Origin: Virgibacillus siamensis
GTDB lineage: Bacteria > Bacillota > Bacilli > Bacillales > Amphibacillaceae
DNA: 64,000 nt
Assembly (NCBI RefSeq): GCF_900162695.1
Contig: NZ_FUIH01000007.1
Span: 248,001 to 312,000 of the forward strand
Direction: 5' to 3'
Both the position numbers and the translations under genes were made by a program. Position 1 is the stretch's first letter. Every line of letters begins with the position of its first letter. A model generated the notes under the pieces. The model did no database searches and was not told where the DNA came from. It saw nothing but the letters and a program-made list of their open reading frames with translations. Positions 41,026 through 50,778 of this stretch are shown here, piece by piece.

Positions 41026-42291
41026 ATGATATGGCAAATTTTAAAGAAAACCGGGTTAACTTTACTGCGTAATCCGTTTCAACTATTGTTGCTTGTCGGG
41101 TTACCACTTATTTTAATTTTGATTTTGGGAGCTGCTTTAGGAGGTGTGATGAGTGGCGAAACAAGTTCCATTCATGCAAAAGTTGCCATCGTGGAGAACG
41201 GGAATGAACAAAAACAGGTTGATCAATTTTTGAAGGACCTTGAAAATAGTGACATCCCGAAGAACAAGGTAGATGTGATGAAACAGGCTGCGAAAAATAT
41301 CGTACCCATAAAGCAAATCAAAGCAATCTTTAGAAGCAAGGGGATGCAGAATATTGTAACGTTGAAGACAGCCGATCCCTCCACACTTAAAACGGTTTTG
41401 CAGGATGAATCCTATGCAGCGGTCATAGAAGTTCCTGAAAACTTTACCTATCATATGCTTCAGGCACTTCTGCTTGAAAAGCAATTCACGCCTTCCTTGA
41501 AGATCTATGAAAATGGAGAAAAAAATATCGGAGCATCAGTTGTAAAAAGTGTACTGCAGCGATTTCAGGAAAACCTGACATTGGTTCACTTTGCACAGGA
41601 AAAAGGAATCGCAATGGATGCGATTCAGGTGGATACGGATAAAATAAAAGGGAATGTCATGTCGGTGGAACAGTATGAACCCGTCTCAGCCAAAGATTAC
41701 TATGCAATCGGAATGGCAGTGATGAATGTTTTATTCATTGCAACTACGATAGGTTCCTATGCATTCCGTGAACGAAAAATGCATGTATTCAACCGGATCA
41801 TTCTGGCTGATGTTTCCAGATGGGTTTACTTTAGCGGGATTCTGCTTGCCGGTGCAATCTTTGCGTTTCTCCATTTAGTTGTTGTATTTGGTGCAGCATG
41901 GTTATTATTCGGTGTTTCCTGGCCGGATCCTGCCGGGTTTTTAATCGTCTCGCTTGGTATGGCTTTATCGGTCGGCGGATTGTCTGTTTTGCTAGTGGCC
42001 ATCAGCTATCGATTTAATTCAGAAATGATTATCAACTTTTTCTCAAGTTTTATTATCACGATATTTGCTTTTTTGGGAGGAAGTTTTTTCCCAATCGGAC
42101 AATATGCCGAAATCATCAATAAAATCGGGAATATAACTCCAAACGGTGCCGGAATGACGGCGTATTTGAATGTGATAAGGGGTGGCGGAATAGCTTCTTC
42201 CTGGGAACAAATAATCTTTCTGGGCATCTTTGCAGCCGCTTTGGTTTGTATTGCAGCATTCAGTTTTCCAAAAAGGGGGCTGACGATATGA
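41026..42291 (+). CDS. ABC-2 type permease (LnrM-like)
   Basis: A 421-residue permease: one N-terminal helix (FQLLLLVGLPLILILILGAALG), a large extracytoplasmic domain (about 45-220), and five or six C-terminal helices (AVMNVLFIATTIGSYAF onward). This is the ABC-2/YhgE-related topology of exporters. ATG 41026 follows TTAGGGGTG. Its stop overlaps the start of the next permease (ATGA), so the two are translated together as a heterodimer. Confidence 0.85.
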   Translation: MIWQILKKTGLTLLRNPFQLLLLVGLPLILILILGAALGGVMSGETSSIHAKVAIVENGNEQKQVDQFLKDLENSDIPKNKVDVMKQAAKNIVPIKQIKAIFRSKGMQNIVTLKTADPSTLKTVLQDESYAAVIEVPENFTYHMLQALLLEKQFTPSLKIYENGEKNIGASVVKSVLQRFQENLTLVHFAQEKGIAMDAIQVDTDKIKGNVMSVEQYEPVSAKDYYAIGMAVMNVLFIATTIGSYAFRERKMHVFNRIILADVSRWVYFSGILLAGAIFAFLHLVVVFGAAWLLFGVSWPDPAGFLIVSLGMALSVGGLSVLLVAISYRFNSEMIINFFSSFIITIFAFLGGSFFPIGQYAEIINKIGNITPNGAGMTAYLNVIRGGGIASSWEQIIFLGIFAAALVCIAAFSFPKRGLTI

Positions 42292-43403
42292 TTGGTATAT
42301 TCCTTGCGAAAGTAAAGATGTTTTTGCGGCATCCATGGACATTTGTCATTATGATCATCATGTCGGTTGGTTTTGCGCTTATACTCGGGTCCGGTAATCC
42401 GGCGACAGTTACAGTCCCTGTCCATACTGCAGATGACTCCATTCGTGACTCAACCATTGGAGAAATGCTTGAACAATCCGGGGCTTATTCGTTTGAGTGG
42501 GTATCTGAGGATCGGGTTAAGGAACAGGTTACCAACGGGAACGCTGAAGTCGGGTTAATCTTGAGAAAAAATGATTATGATGTCATTGTCGGTGTTTCAA
42601 CAGCAAATGCAAAACTGGTGGAGCAAAAAGTTTATGAGGCTTATTCGAAAAAGGCACAATATCATCAGATAGCAGCAGCAGCTGATTCAACCGGTTCCTC
42701 GGGCAGAACGGAAGTATTAGCTCAGTTGAAAACAACCATGGATAACCCAATTTTTGATATGGATTCCAGTTATTTTACCGGATCAAAAGCAGATGCGTTT
42801 GATATGAAGTATCATACGTTATTTGGATTCACCTTGTTTTTTGTCATCTATACGATTGCATATAACGTATTTTATGTGCTGCTTGAAAAGAAGGAGGGAA
42901 TCTGGGACCGCGTCATTTTGTCGCCGGTAAGAAAGTGGGAAATGTATACGGCAAATTTTGTATACACGTTTTTAACCGGTTATTTGCAGGTAATTGTCGT
43001 GTTTCTTGTTTTCCGGTATTTGGTCGGTGTTGATTTTAATGGCAGGTTTCTGGAGTCCTTGCTGCTGGTTCTTCCATATGTATTTTCCATCGTTGCACTG
43101 TCAATTCTCATAACCGGAATTGTGAAAACCGTGCAGCAGTTTAATGCAGTTATTCCAATATTGGCGGTGAGTATGGCAATGATCGGCGGTGCCTATTGGC
43201 CGATAGAGATTGTGGAATCTAAAATAATGCTGATGCTGTCAAAAATTGACCCGATCACTTATGGAATGGAAATTTTATATGGTGTGGCAATATATGACCG
43301 CCCGCTTGATCAATTGCTTTCGCCAATCAGCATTTTACTGTTGATGGGTGTATTAATGACCGGTATCGGCATTCATCTGATGGAAAGAAGGTATGTTTCA
43401 TAA
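42288..43403 (+). CDS. ABC-2 type permease (LnrN-like)
   Basis: A 371-residue permease with the same plan as its neighbour: N-terminal helix, extracytoplasmic domain (about 40-170) and a cluster of six C-terminal helices (HTLFGFTLFFVIYTIAYNVFYVLL, PYVFSIVALSILITGI). It starts at 42288, four bases overlapping the previous stop. Together the three proteins make an exporter likely to protect against membrane-active natural products; the compound is unknown. A terminator follows. Confidence 0.85.
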   Translation: MIGIFLAKVKMFLRHPWTFVIMIIMSVGFALILGSGNPATVTVPVHTADDSIRDSTIGEMLEQSGAYSFEWVSEDRVKEQVTNGNAEVGLILRKNDYDVIVGVSTANAKLVEQKVYEAYSKKAQYHQIAAAADSTGSSGRTEVLAQLKTTMDNPIFDMDSSYFTGSKADAFDMKYHTLFGFTLFFVIYTIAYNVFYVLLEKKEGIWDRVILSPVRKWEMYTANFVYTFLTGYLQVIVVFLVFRYLVGVDFNGRFLESLLLVLPYVFSIVALSILITGIVKTVQQFNAVIPILAVSMAMIGGAYWPIEIVESKIMLMLSKIDPITYGMEILYGVAIYDRPLDQLLSPISILLLMGVLMTGIGIHLMERRYVS

Positions 43404-43406
43404 GAA

Positions 43407-43433
43407 GATTGGCCAATACCGGCCAGTCTTTTT
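43407..43433 (+). terminator. Terminator of the ABC exporter operon
   Basis: GATTGGCC (43407-43414) pairs with GGCCAGTC (43421-43428), then five T. Confidence 0.8.
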
Positions 43434-43505
43434 CTTTTCGATTTAAACTTGCTATAATATGTAAGTATCAGCAGCAATGCAAATTTTACATAAGGAAGAA
43501 AAATC

Positions 43506-45683
43506 ATGAAAAAAAGCTGGAATATCTTTTCAACCGACATGAGAAACATTTCAAAAAATTGGGTGGCAGCGATTTTAATTGGCGGGCTTATCCTGCTTCC
43601 ATCCCTTTATGCCTGGTTTAATATTAAGGCATCCTGGGATCCGTATGGACAGACAGATCAGATTCCAATCGGTGTTGTTAATGAGGATGATGGAGCAACT
43701 GTCCGGGATGAAAAGATTAATGTCGGCGACGAACTTGTAAAAGAACTGAAGAAAAACGATTCACTGGAATGGCATTTCAATAACCGGAAAAAGGCAATGA
43801 AAAAAGTACGATACGGTGATTATTTTGCAGTTATCGTTATACCGAAAGATTTTTCGGAACACCTTGCCACAGTCATCAGTGATCATCCGAAAAAAGCAAA
43901 TGTGGAGTATTATGTGAATGAAAAAATTAACGCCATTGCACCGAAAATAACCGACAAGGGCGCCAGTGTCATAGTGGAGCAAATCAGCAGTAACTTTGTA
44001 TCGACTGTAAATGGTGTCATTTTTGATATGTTCAATGAACTTGGTCTGCAACTTGAAAAAAATCTCCCTGACATCAAGAAATTCGAGAATTACGTTTTTA
44101 AACTGGAAAAAGATCTGCCTGAAATTCATCAGCTGATGACAGAATCACTTGATGATGCCAAAAATGCCCAATCTATTATCAACAAAGCGCAAATGATGAT
44201 ACCAAATGCGAAACAGGTAACAGATAATGGGTTACAGACAATTAATGACACTGCTGCCATGTTGTCTGATGCAAAAAAACGTTTAAATGACCTGTCGCCA
44301 AAAATTGAAGCAGATTTAAAAAAGGCACAGAAAACCGCAGATGACATCAATCGTTTTATTCAAGAGGTTCAAAATATACCGATTGATTTTAGCAATGGTG
44401 AACAATTGAAACAAGCATTGGATGAACGGGTAAATCATGCAAATGAGCAAGTTACAACTGTCAAACAGACACTGCAAAAGCTGAAGGAAATGAATAACGA
44501 AAAGCCATCGGAAAATACCGGAAGACAGAATGAAGTGATCAATCAGGCGATTCGGGATTTGGAAACGATACAGGAAGTACTTGGCGAGACACAGGGAAAT
44601 GTGAATTCCATCGGCAATTTTATCAAGGGTAAAAAACAGGAAGTCACTAAGATTCTTGCTAATTTGGAAGACTTGTCTGCGAACACTTCCAATCGGATTG
44701 GAGATTTTCTGAAGGATTATAACGAAAATATCGAGCCGGCAGTCAAGGAGAAAATTACCAGTGCGCGGTCCACACTTACCAACGCGAAGTCAATTCTGAC
44801 TGGTATTCAATCTACTATACCGGAAATTGAGAACATTTTAGGGCGCACGGAAGGAAACCTTCAAGAAGGTGAAGATATATTAAATTACATGCTCAATGAG
44901 TATCCGTATGTTTATGATAAAGTGAATCAGCTGGCAGATAAAATCCGGAAGATTCAGGGTAAAACGGATATAAATAAAATCATTGACCTGCTGTTGAATG
45001 ATCCAAAGGCGGAACAGGGGTTTTTCGCTGAGCCAGTTACATTGACGAAAAATGAGCTTTTCCCGATACCAAATTACGGTTCAGGGATGACTCCATTTTA
45101 CACGGTACTTGCCATTTGGGTCGGAGCACTGTTGCTGATTTCCTTGCTGGCGGCAGATGTACACAGTGATAATCCTTTTACAAGCAGACAGATTTATTTT
45201 GGAAAGTTATTTACGTTTGCGTTGATTGGATTTCTGCAAACATTGATTGTAACGCTTGGGGACATTTTTCTTATTCATGTTTATGTGGTGCATCCAGTCT
45301 GGTTTGTGCTGTTTGGACTATTCATCAGCCTTGTGTTTATGCTCATTGTTTATACCCTGGTATCATTATTTGGGGATGTTGGAAAAGCGATGGCGATTAT
45401 CCTGCTGGTTCTGCAAATTGCTGGTGCCGGGGGAACATATCCGGTAGTATTGCTGCCGGAATTTTTCCAGGCAATTAATCCTTTTCTGCCGTTTACATAT
45501 GCAATTGACTTAATGCGTGAAGCGGTTGGAGGCATTGTTTGGTCACGGGTGTATAACGATTTGATTTTCTTGTCGCTATTTGGTCTTGCCTTTCTGCTTA
45601 TTGGGGCATTTTTAAAAGGTCCCGTCAATGCCAAAAAAGATAAACTGATGAAAAAATCGAAGGAATCAGGATTGTTCCATTAA
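43506..45683 (+). CDS. yhgE: YhgE/Pip domain membrane protein
   Basis: A 725-residue protein of the YhgE/phage-infection-protein family. The N-terminal helix (WVAAILIGGLILLPSLYAWFNI) is followed by the conserved head (GVVNEDDGATVRDEKINVGDELV), a long extracytoplasmic helical stalk (about 190-505, rich in heptads and Asn/Asp/Lys), and a C-terminal ABC-2-like set of six helices (VLAIWVGALLLISLLAADVHS). Family members include lactococcal Pip, a phage receptor, and have no known transport substrate. Its place beside an ABC-2 exporter is notable because the membrane domains are related. It has its own start region at 43434-43505. Confidence 0.88.
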   Translation: MKKSWNIFSTDMRNISKNWVAAILIGGLILLPSLYAWFNIKASWDPYGQTDQIPIGVVNEDDGATVRDEKINVGDELVKELKKNDSLEWHFNNRKKAMKKVRYGDYFAVIVIPKDFSEHLATVISDHPKKANVEYYVNEKINAIAPKITDKGASVIVEQISSNFVSTVNGVIFDMFNELGLQLEKNLPDIKKFENYVFKLEKDLPEIHQLMTESLDDAKNAQSIINKAQMMIPNAKQVTDNGLQTINDTAAMLSDAKKRLNDLSPKIEADLKKAQKTADDINRFIQEVQNIPIDFSNGEQLKQALDERVNHANEQVTTVKQTLQKLKEMNNEKPSENTGRQNEVINQAIRDLETIQEVLGETQGNVNSIGNFIKGKKQEVTKILANLEDLSANTSNRIGDFLKDYNENIEPAVKEKITSARSTLTNAKSILTGIQSTIPEIENILGRTEGNLQEGEDILNYMLNEYPYVYDKVNQLADKIRKIQGKTDINKIIDLLLNDPKAEQGFFAEPVTLTKNELFPIPNYGSGMTPFYTVLAIWVGALLLISLLAADVHSDNPFTSRQIYFGKLFTFALIGFLQTLIVTLGDIFLIHVYVVHPVWFVLFGLFISLVFMLIVYTLVSLFGDVGKAMAIILLVLQIAGAGGTYPVVLLPEFFQAINPFLPFTYAIDLMREAVGGIVWSRVYNDLIFLSLFGLAFLLIGAFLKGPVNAKKDKLMKKSKESGLFH

Positions 45684-45700
45684 AATCGGAGGGATTACAA

Positions 45701-46189
45701 ATGAAACTGAATGAACGAGCACGAACTGCACTATTAGCGGAAGCGGAAGGGGTTTCCGATGACAATCTGAATAAACAGCCGGCAGAAGACAGATGGTCGA
45801 TGAAACAGATTTTGGAGCACTTATATCTTATGGAAGGAACAATCGCCAAAATAATTAAACATCAGCTTGAAGAAGGGGAAGAGAGGGAAACTTCTGATAG
45901 GCCAATCGAATTAACTGTTAATCGCAGCAAAAAAGTGGAGGCACCGGATTTTCTTCAGCCTAGCAGTGATTATGCTGGTTTGGATGATTTGGTGCGCAAA
46001 TTGGAGGCATCACATAAGCAGCTTGCAGAAATTGTCCTAATGGCCGATGAACAGGCATTAAAAGAGCGGATTTATCCGCATCCGGAGTTTGGACAGTTGT
46101 CATTGGAGCAATGGATTCCATTTCTTGCATATCATGAAATGCGGCATACCGAACAGATTAAAGAGGTTAAACAAGCTTTGAATTTATAG
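45701..46189 (+). CDS. DinB-superfamily protein
   Basis: A 162-residue DinB-like four-helix protein. His residues for metal binding are at MKQILEHLYLMEG and at AYHEMRHTEQIKEV near the C terminus. GGAGGGATTACA precedes ATG 45701. It begins 18 bp after yhgE, so it may be in the same message. Reaction unknown. It is not closely similar to the DinB-like protein at 14836. Confidence 0.78.
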   Translation: MKLNERARTALLAEAEGVSDDNLNKQPAEDRWSMKQILEHLYLMEGTIAKIIKHQLEEGEERETSDRPIELTVNRSKKVEAPDFLQPSSDYAGLDDLVRKLEASHKQLAEIVLMADEQALKERIYPHPEFGQLSLEQWIPFLAYHEMRHTEQIKEVKQALNL

Positions 46190-46197
46190 GAATACTA

Positions 46198-46226
46198 CAA
46201 AAACGGGCACTGGAATGCCCGTTTTT
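46198..46226 (+). terminator. Terminator after the second DinB gene
   Basis: AAAACGGGCA pairs with TGCCCGTTTT around a six-base loop. Confidence 0.85.
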
Positions 46227-46336
46227 GATGGCAGGAGTTTCCCTCTCTGCATGGAAGTACCATCGGTTAATGGGCGAATAAATCCATGTTTTTTAGTATA
46301 ATAGTATAAGAGACTTTATTGGAAAGGGGAGAAGAA

Positions 46337-47299
46337 GTGAAACGGAAAAAGTGGCTTAAAATTGTAATTGCTATTATAAGTGTTTTATTAATTATAGATG
46401 GAATTGCCAGTTTTTATTTTTATAATTTGGCAATTGACCGCGGTGAAAAGGATTTTTTGCAAGGGAATGAAGATCTGGAAGTATCCGCTGAAGCGATGGA
46501 AATGTTTATGGAAGGCGATTGGAGAAACTGGGTGGAGGAGCAGGATTTTGATGAATGGACGATGACATCATATGACGGCTTGAAGCTGAAAGGGTATTTT
46601 CTTGAAGCGAAAGAACCGACAGATAAAGTTGTTGTCTTTGCGCATGGCTATCTCGGGGATGCCATGGACATGGGGTTATACGGTCAGTACTATTACGAGA
46701 AAATGGGATACAATATTTTTATGGCCGATGCAAGAGGACACGGTGCGAGTGAAGGTGAATATATCGGGTTCGGCTGGCACGATCGGCTTGATTTGATTGA
46801 CTGGGTAAATAAGATAGTGGAAAAATATGGCGAGGATACGGAGATTGTTTTGCACGGGGTATCCATGGGTGCTGCAACCGTGCTGATGGCGAGTGGTGAA
46901 GAGCTTCCGGATAATGTGAAGGCAATTATTGCTGACAGTGCATATACAAGTGTATATGATATGTTTGCGTACCAGATGAAGCGGATGTATCATTTGCCGG
47001 ATGTGCCGATTCTTCCCAGCACTAGTCTTGTAACCAAATTGGAGGCAGGCTATTCCCTTAAGGAAGCATCCGCCCTTAAACAGGTGAAAAAAGCAGATGT
47101 GCCCATTTTGTATATCCATGGAAAGGCAGATACGTTTGTACCGACACGGATGAGTTTTAAGTTATATAAAAATACGAAAAGTGAAGCGGAAATAATGACA
47201 GTGCCCCATGCGAATCACGGGGAGGCGTTTGTCATTGCTAAGGATAAATACGTGAAAAAGATGAAATCATTCCTGCATCAATATGTTGGGGATAATTAA
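46337..47299 (+). CDS. Membrane-anchored alpha/beta hydrolase (YqkD-like)
   Basis: A 320-residue hydrolase with an N-terminal signal anchor (WLKIVIAIISVLLIIDGIASFYFY). The oxyanion strand is VVVFAHGYLGD, the nucleophile Ser lies in LHGVSMGAAT, the acid Asp in IHGKADTFVP and the His in HANHGEAF. This resembles B. subtilis YqkD, of unknown substrate, exposed outside the membrane. GTG 46337 follows AAAGGGGA by six bases. Confidence 0.85.
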   Translation: MKRKKWLKIVIAIISVLLIIDGIASFYFYNLAIDRGEKDFLQGNEDLEVSAEAMEMFMEGDWRNWVEEQDFDEWTMTSYDGLKLKGYFLEAKEPTDKVVVFAHGYLGDAMDMGLYGQYYYEKMGYNIFMADARGHGASEGEYIGFGWHDRLDLIDWVNKIVEKYGEDTEIVLHGVSMGAATVLMASGEELPDNVKAIIADSAYTSVYDMFAYQMKRMYHLPDVPILPSTSLVTKLEAGYSLKEASALKQVKKADVPILYIHGKADTFVPTRMSFKLYKNTKSEAEIMTVPHANHGEAFVIAKDKYVKKMKSFLHQYVGDN

Positions 47300-47308
47300 T
47301 GCAAAGGG

Positions 47309-47340
47309 GCTGACAACCGATTAATGGTGTCAGCTTTTTT
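47309..47340 (+). terminator. Terminator of the YqkD-like gene
   Basis: GCTGACA (47309-47315) with TGTCAGC (47328-47334), then six T. Confidence 0.85.
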
Positions 47341-47353
47341 GATAAGCTGATTT

Positions 47354-47415
47354 ATCGATAAAAGAGGAAATATATCGGTAGAACAGAAGATAAATAGACT
47401 GGAAATTGTATCAAT
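47354..47415. repeat. Weak 20-bp-period units
   Basis: ATCGAT (47354), ATCGGT (47374) and ATAGAC (47394) are spaced exactly 20 bp; an ATCAAT at 47410 is out of step. Resembles a decayed form of the arrays at 16979 and 63535, again directly 3' of a gene. Confidence 0.35.
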
Positions 47416-47499
47416 AAAGGAGCGATATTTGGGCAGTAGGATGGCGATACCGGGTTGACTTCCGAAATCGCAGCTACGAGCAGTACTGCTAATTCAACC

Positions 47500-47564
47500 T
47501 TGGCAGTTTTGGCTGGCAGAATCCCTATCGAAAATCATAGGGATGACTGCCAAAACCAAGCCAA
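47500..47564. repeat. Large imperfect intergenic hairpin
   Basis: Inner stem GGCAG-N3-CCCTAT against ATAGGG-N3-CTGCC, with outer arms TTGGC/GCCAA and TTTTG/CAAAA, about 65 nt in all. It sits between the convergent YqkD-like and peptidase genes. It could be a terminator for the minus-strand peptidase or a remnant of a small mobile palindrome; no T-run was seen. Confidence 0.45.
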
Positions 47565-47594
47565 ATGCTCTCTACATAAAACATCACGATATTT

Positions 47595-49598
47595 TTATAA
47601 AAATTTATCAAACCATCCGGTAATATGATTTAGCCGTTCAAGGCGCATTGCCGGATTGCCGCTTCTGCTCAGTTCATGATTTGCATCCGGAAAACGGACA
47701 AATTCAACTTCTTTCCGTAAATGTTTCAGTGTGATAAACAGCTGTTCACTTTGTTCAATCGGACAGCGGAAATCCCGTTCGCCATGTACGATTAAAAGCG
47801 GTGTGTCCACATGATCAGCATATTTCAACGGGGAAAAGTCCCATAGTTTGCCCGGATCTTCCAGGAGGTTTTTTCCCAGTTCCCACTTCGTAAAGAAATA
47901 ACCGATATCACTTACTCCGTAAAAACTGAGCCAGTTGCTGATACAGCGCTGGGTGACTGCAGCTTTAAACCGATTGGTATGGCCGACAATCCAGTTCGTC
48001 ATGAACCCGCCGTAGCTGCCGCCAGTTACTCCAAGCCGATTGGCGTCAATAAAATCGTAATTGGCAAGTGCATAATCAACCGCTGTCATCAAATCGGTAT
48101 AGTCCTTGCCCCCGTAATCTTCACGGCATGCATCAACAAATGCCTGCCCATAGCCGTCACTTCCACGTGGATTGGTATAAAGCACTACATAGCCTTTTGC
48201 TGCCAGCAGCTGCAGTTCGTGGAAAAATGTCTGGCCGTACATGGCATGTGGCCCGCCATGTATTTCAAGTATCATCGGATATTGTCCGTCTTCCTTAAAC
48301 CCGTATGGCTTCAGAATCCACCCCTGAATTTCCCAGCCATCGTCTGCCTCATATGTCAGTGTTTCCGGTTCCGAAAAAGCGACTTCTTTGAGTAATGCTG
48401 TGTTTGCATTAGTCAAACGTGTCAGGTTGTCACCATCCATCAGGTAGAAGTTGCATGGATTTGTAGGGGTACTGATACCTAAAACAAACGTATTTTCGAT
48501 TGCATCATAGGAAAAGCCGAATACGTGATTATCATCTTTATAGAGCACCTGCAATCCTTTATCCGGGGAAGCTTGATACAATCCAGTTGCACCGTAATCC
48601 GTTCCCAGAAAATAAAGATGGCCGCCATCTTCAGACCAGATTGGACCTTCTGTTGACTGCCCCATCCGGGTGTCGCCTATCATTGTATCGCCCAGCTGTA
48701 TGTCCCATTCCTTACTTAGACAAGTCCACTTTCGGGAAGCGATTTCGACGGTGTACAGTTCATTCAGCGTTGCACCTTGATGCGAAAATTGATGACCAAG
48801 ACAGGCGGCTTTACTGCCATCCGGGGAAAATCGGGCACTGCCATATGCGCCATTGCCGTCGGTCAATTGCAGAGTGTTTTTTGATGTTAGTTCCAGTAAA
48901 AACAGATCGTTCGTTAATTCATAGTCTTCGTTATTACTAAGATTCGCTGAAAACAAAAGAGTTTGCCCGTCTGGTGACACATCCTCCAGATGGTGATCGG
49001 CATCTGCGGTTGTCAATTGATCAAAAGTTCCATTATGCAAATCGTATGCTATAATGTGGGCGCGTTTCCCGTCGTGATAGCCCTGTGCGTCAGATTTATA
49101 TTTCAGTTTTGTCACGACAAGCGGTTTTTTTTGCTTTGTTTCCGCCTCTTTTTCCCTTTCTTCTTTTGATAATTCGTGCTGATTGGTTACGTCATCATCC
49201 TCATCCAGCATAGCCTGGAAAAATAGATTTTTCCCATTTCGAGCCCAGATTGGCGATGTTGCACCATTTTTAAATGTTGTCAGTTGTTGTGCCTCGCCGC
49301 CATTCATATGTAATAGATAAAGTTGCGGCACTCCGCTTCTGTCGGATTGAAAAACCGCTCGATTGCCGTCCGGGGAAAAACGAAGATTGCTGTTTTTATT
49401 GTTCCCAAATGTCCATTGCACAGGTGCGGAGCCATTCTTTTTTTGAAAATACAGGTGTGATTCGTATTCCTCTTTATCATTAATGGATGTGGACACAAAA
49501 ATATAGCCGCTCCCATCAGGCATGAATTGCGGGTCACTGTAGACATCAATTTTCTTCAAATCTTCAGCAGTCAAAGCACGTTTTGAATCATTTACCAT
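47595..49598 (-). CDS. yuxL: S9-family prolyl/acylaminoacyl peptidase (YuxL-like)
   Basis: A 667-residue serine peptidase: an N-terminal seven-bladed beta-propeller of WD40-like repeats (repeated FSPDGNRAVF, VSPDGQTLLF, FSPDGSKAAC) to about residue 400, then an alpha/beta hydrolase domain. Ser is in VTGGSYGGFMTNW, Asp in IVHGERDFRCP and His in PDANHELSR. It trims short peptides in the cytoplasm. The length is close to YuxL (657). AAAAGGAGATG precedes ATG 49598. Single gene on the minus strand. Confidence 0.88.
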   Translation of the reverse strand: MVNDSKRALTAEDLKKIDVYSDPQFMPDGSGYIFVSTSINDKEEYESHLYFQKKNGSAPVQWTFGNNKNSNLRFSPDGNRAVFQSDRSGVPQLYLLHMNGGEAQQLTTFKNGATSPIWARNGKNLFFQAMLDEDDDVTNQHELSKEEREKEAETKQKKPLVVTKLKYKSDAQGYHDGKRAHIIAYDLHNGTFDQLTTADADHHLEDVSPDGQTLLFSANLSNNEDYELTNDLFLLELTSKNTLQLTDGNGAYGSARFSPDGSKAACLGHQFSHQGATLNELYTVEIASRKWTCLSKEWDIQLGDTMIGDTRMGQSTEGPIWSEDGGHLYFLGTDYGATGLYQASPDKGLQVLYKDDNHVFGFSYDAIENTFVLGISTPTNPCNFYLMDGDNLTRLTNANTALLKEVAFSEPETLTYEADDGWEIQGWILKPYGFKEDGQYPMILEIHGGPHAMYGQTFFHELQLLAAKGYVVLYTNPRGSDGYGQAFVDACREDYGGKDYTDLMTAVDYALANYDFIDANRLGVTGGSYGGFMTNWIVGHTNRFKAAVTQRCISNWLSFYGVSDIGYFFTKWELGKNLLEDPGKLWDFSPLKYADHVDTPLLIVHGERDFRCPIEQSEQLFITLKHLRKEVEFVRFPDANHELSRSGNPAMRLERLNHITGWFDKFL

Positions 49599-49684
49599 TC
49601 CATCATCTCCTTTTTTACATATGTATCTTTCATCCCGATTGGAAACCCGCGAATTAAACGGGCTCAGACCTTGGTTAAAAGAAA

Positions 49685-49708
49685 AGCCTTTTGACAGGGC
49701 AAAAGGCT
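49685..49708 (-). terminator. Terminator of dat
   Basis: AGCCTTTT (49685-49692) pairs with AAAAGGCT (49701-49708). Read on the minus strand it overlaps the dat stop codon and ends in TTTTCTTTT. Confidence 0.75.
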
Positions 49709-50570
49709 ACACAGTGTGTGTTATGATATTGGCATCTTTTTCGTAGCATTCCTGCAATTTTTGCGTAACATCTCCGGGCTTTCCATTCCCAACAGATGTA
49801 CCGTCGACAGACACAATCGGCATTATTTCGGATGTGCTGCTTGATAAAAATAATTCATCAGCCGTTGTGATATCATCCAGCGAAAATCCATTTTCAACGA
49901 ACGGTATGGATAAATCTGCAGCAAATTTTTCAACCTGCATGCGGACACAGCCATGCAGGATACCGCTTGTTGCCGGATGGGTATGAATTTTACCATCTTT
50001 CACAAGGTATACATTAGAAGAGCTGCACTCTGTTACCTGACCATCTTTATGAAAGATAGCTTCATAGCAGCCATTTTCTTTTGCCTCCTGTTTTGCAAGC
50101 ACATTGGGCAGCAGGTTTAAACTCTTAATATAACAATAATCCCATCTGCTGTCATGACGGGTAATGGCAGACACACCTTTTTCAAGATTATCATGCTTGC
50201 GTGGTAAATCCTGAGTATAGGCATAGATATTGGATTCCACGTTTACCGGGAAAACATGATCCCGGGGCGCTGATCCGCGGGTAGCTTGTAAATATGTTTT
50301 GCCGTCCGATGTCATCTTGTTTCGTTTTAACAGTTCCAGCAGCAGATTGGTAATTTCATCTTTCGTAAATGGCAGTTCCAGTTTAATAGCTTTTGCAGAA
50401 CGGAACAGTCGGTCAATATGTTCCTCCAGTAAATAATAGGTGCCATTGTAAATTCGGATGACTTCATAAATGCCATCCCCAAATTGGAGTCCCCGTTCCT
50501 CAAAAGGGTAACGCAGGTTATCACGATGGGTAAATTTTGTTTGTGACAGAACGATTGGATATACGAACAC
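49707..50570 (-). CDS. dat: D-amino-acid (D-alanine) aminotransferase
   Basis: A 287-residue fold-type IV PLP enzyme that interconverts D-alanine and 2-oxoglutarate with pyruvate and D-glutamate, feeding cell-wall precursors. The PLP Lys lies in YIKSLNLLPNVLAKQEA. FGDGIYEVIRIYNG, TECSSSNVYLV, and SSTSEIMPIVSVDG are the class IV landmarks. GTG 50570 follows GGAGGCGAATA. B. subtilis Dat has nearly the same size (282). Confidence 0.92.
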   Translation of the reverse strand: MFVYPIVLSQTKFTHRDNLRYPFEERGLQFGDGIYEVIRIYNGTYYLLEEHIDRLFRSAKAIKLELPFTKDEITNLLLELLKRNKMTSDGKTYLQATRGSAPRDHVFPVNVESNIYAYTQDLPRKHDNLEKGVSAITRHDSRWDYCYIKSLNLLPNVLAKQEAKENGCYEAIFHKDGQVTECSSSNVYLVKDGKIHTHPATSGILHGCVRMQVEKFAADLSIPFVENGFSLDDITTADELFLSSSTSEIMPIVSVDGTSVGNGKPGDVTQKLQECYEKDANIITHTV

Positions 50571-50778
50571 ACTATTCGCCTCCTTGCAACTTAAACCTAT
50601 TCTATTATTTCTTTCATTCTATGTAAATAAAATTCTCATTATTGATAAATGCCGCAAATTGCATTTGAAACATATTGGTGTGTCAGTCGGGTCGTGAAAA
50701 GAGTGGCTTTAAAAACGGTGAAATATAGGGGGGAGTAGATGGCAAGATCATTTTTTTTCGAGTTTTTTCGATAAAAGG

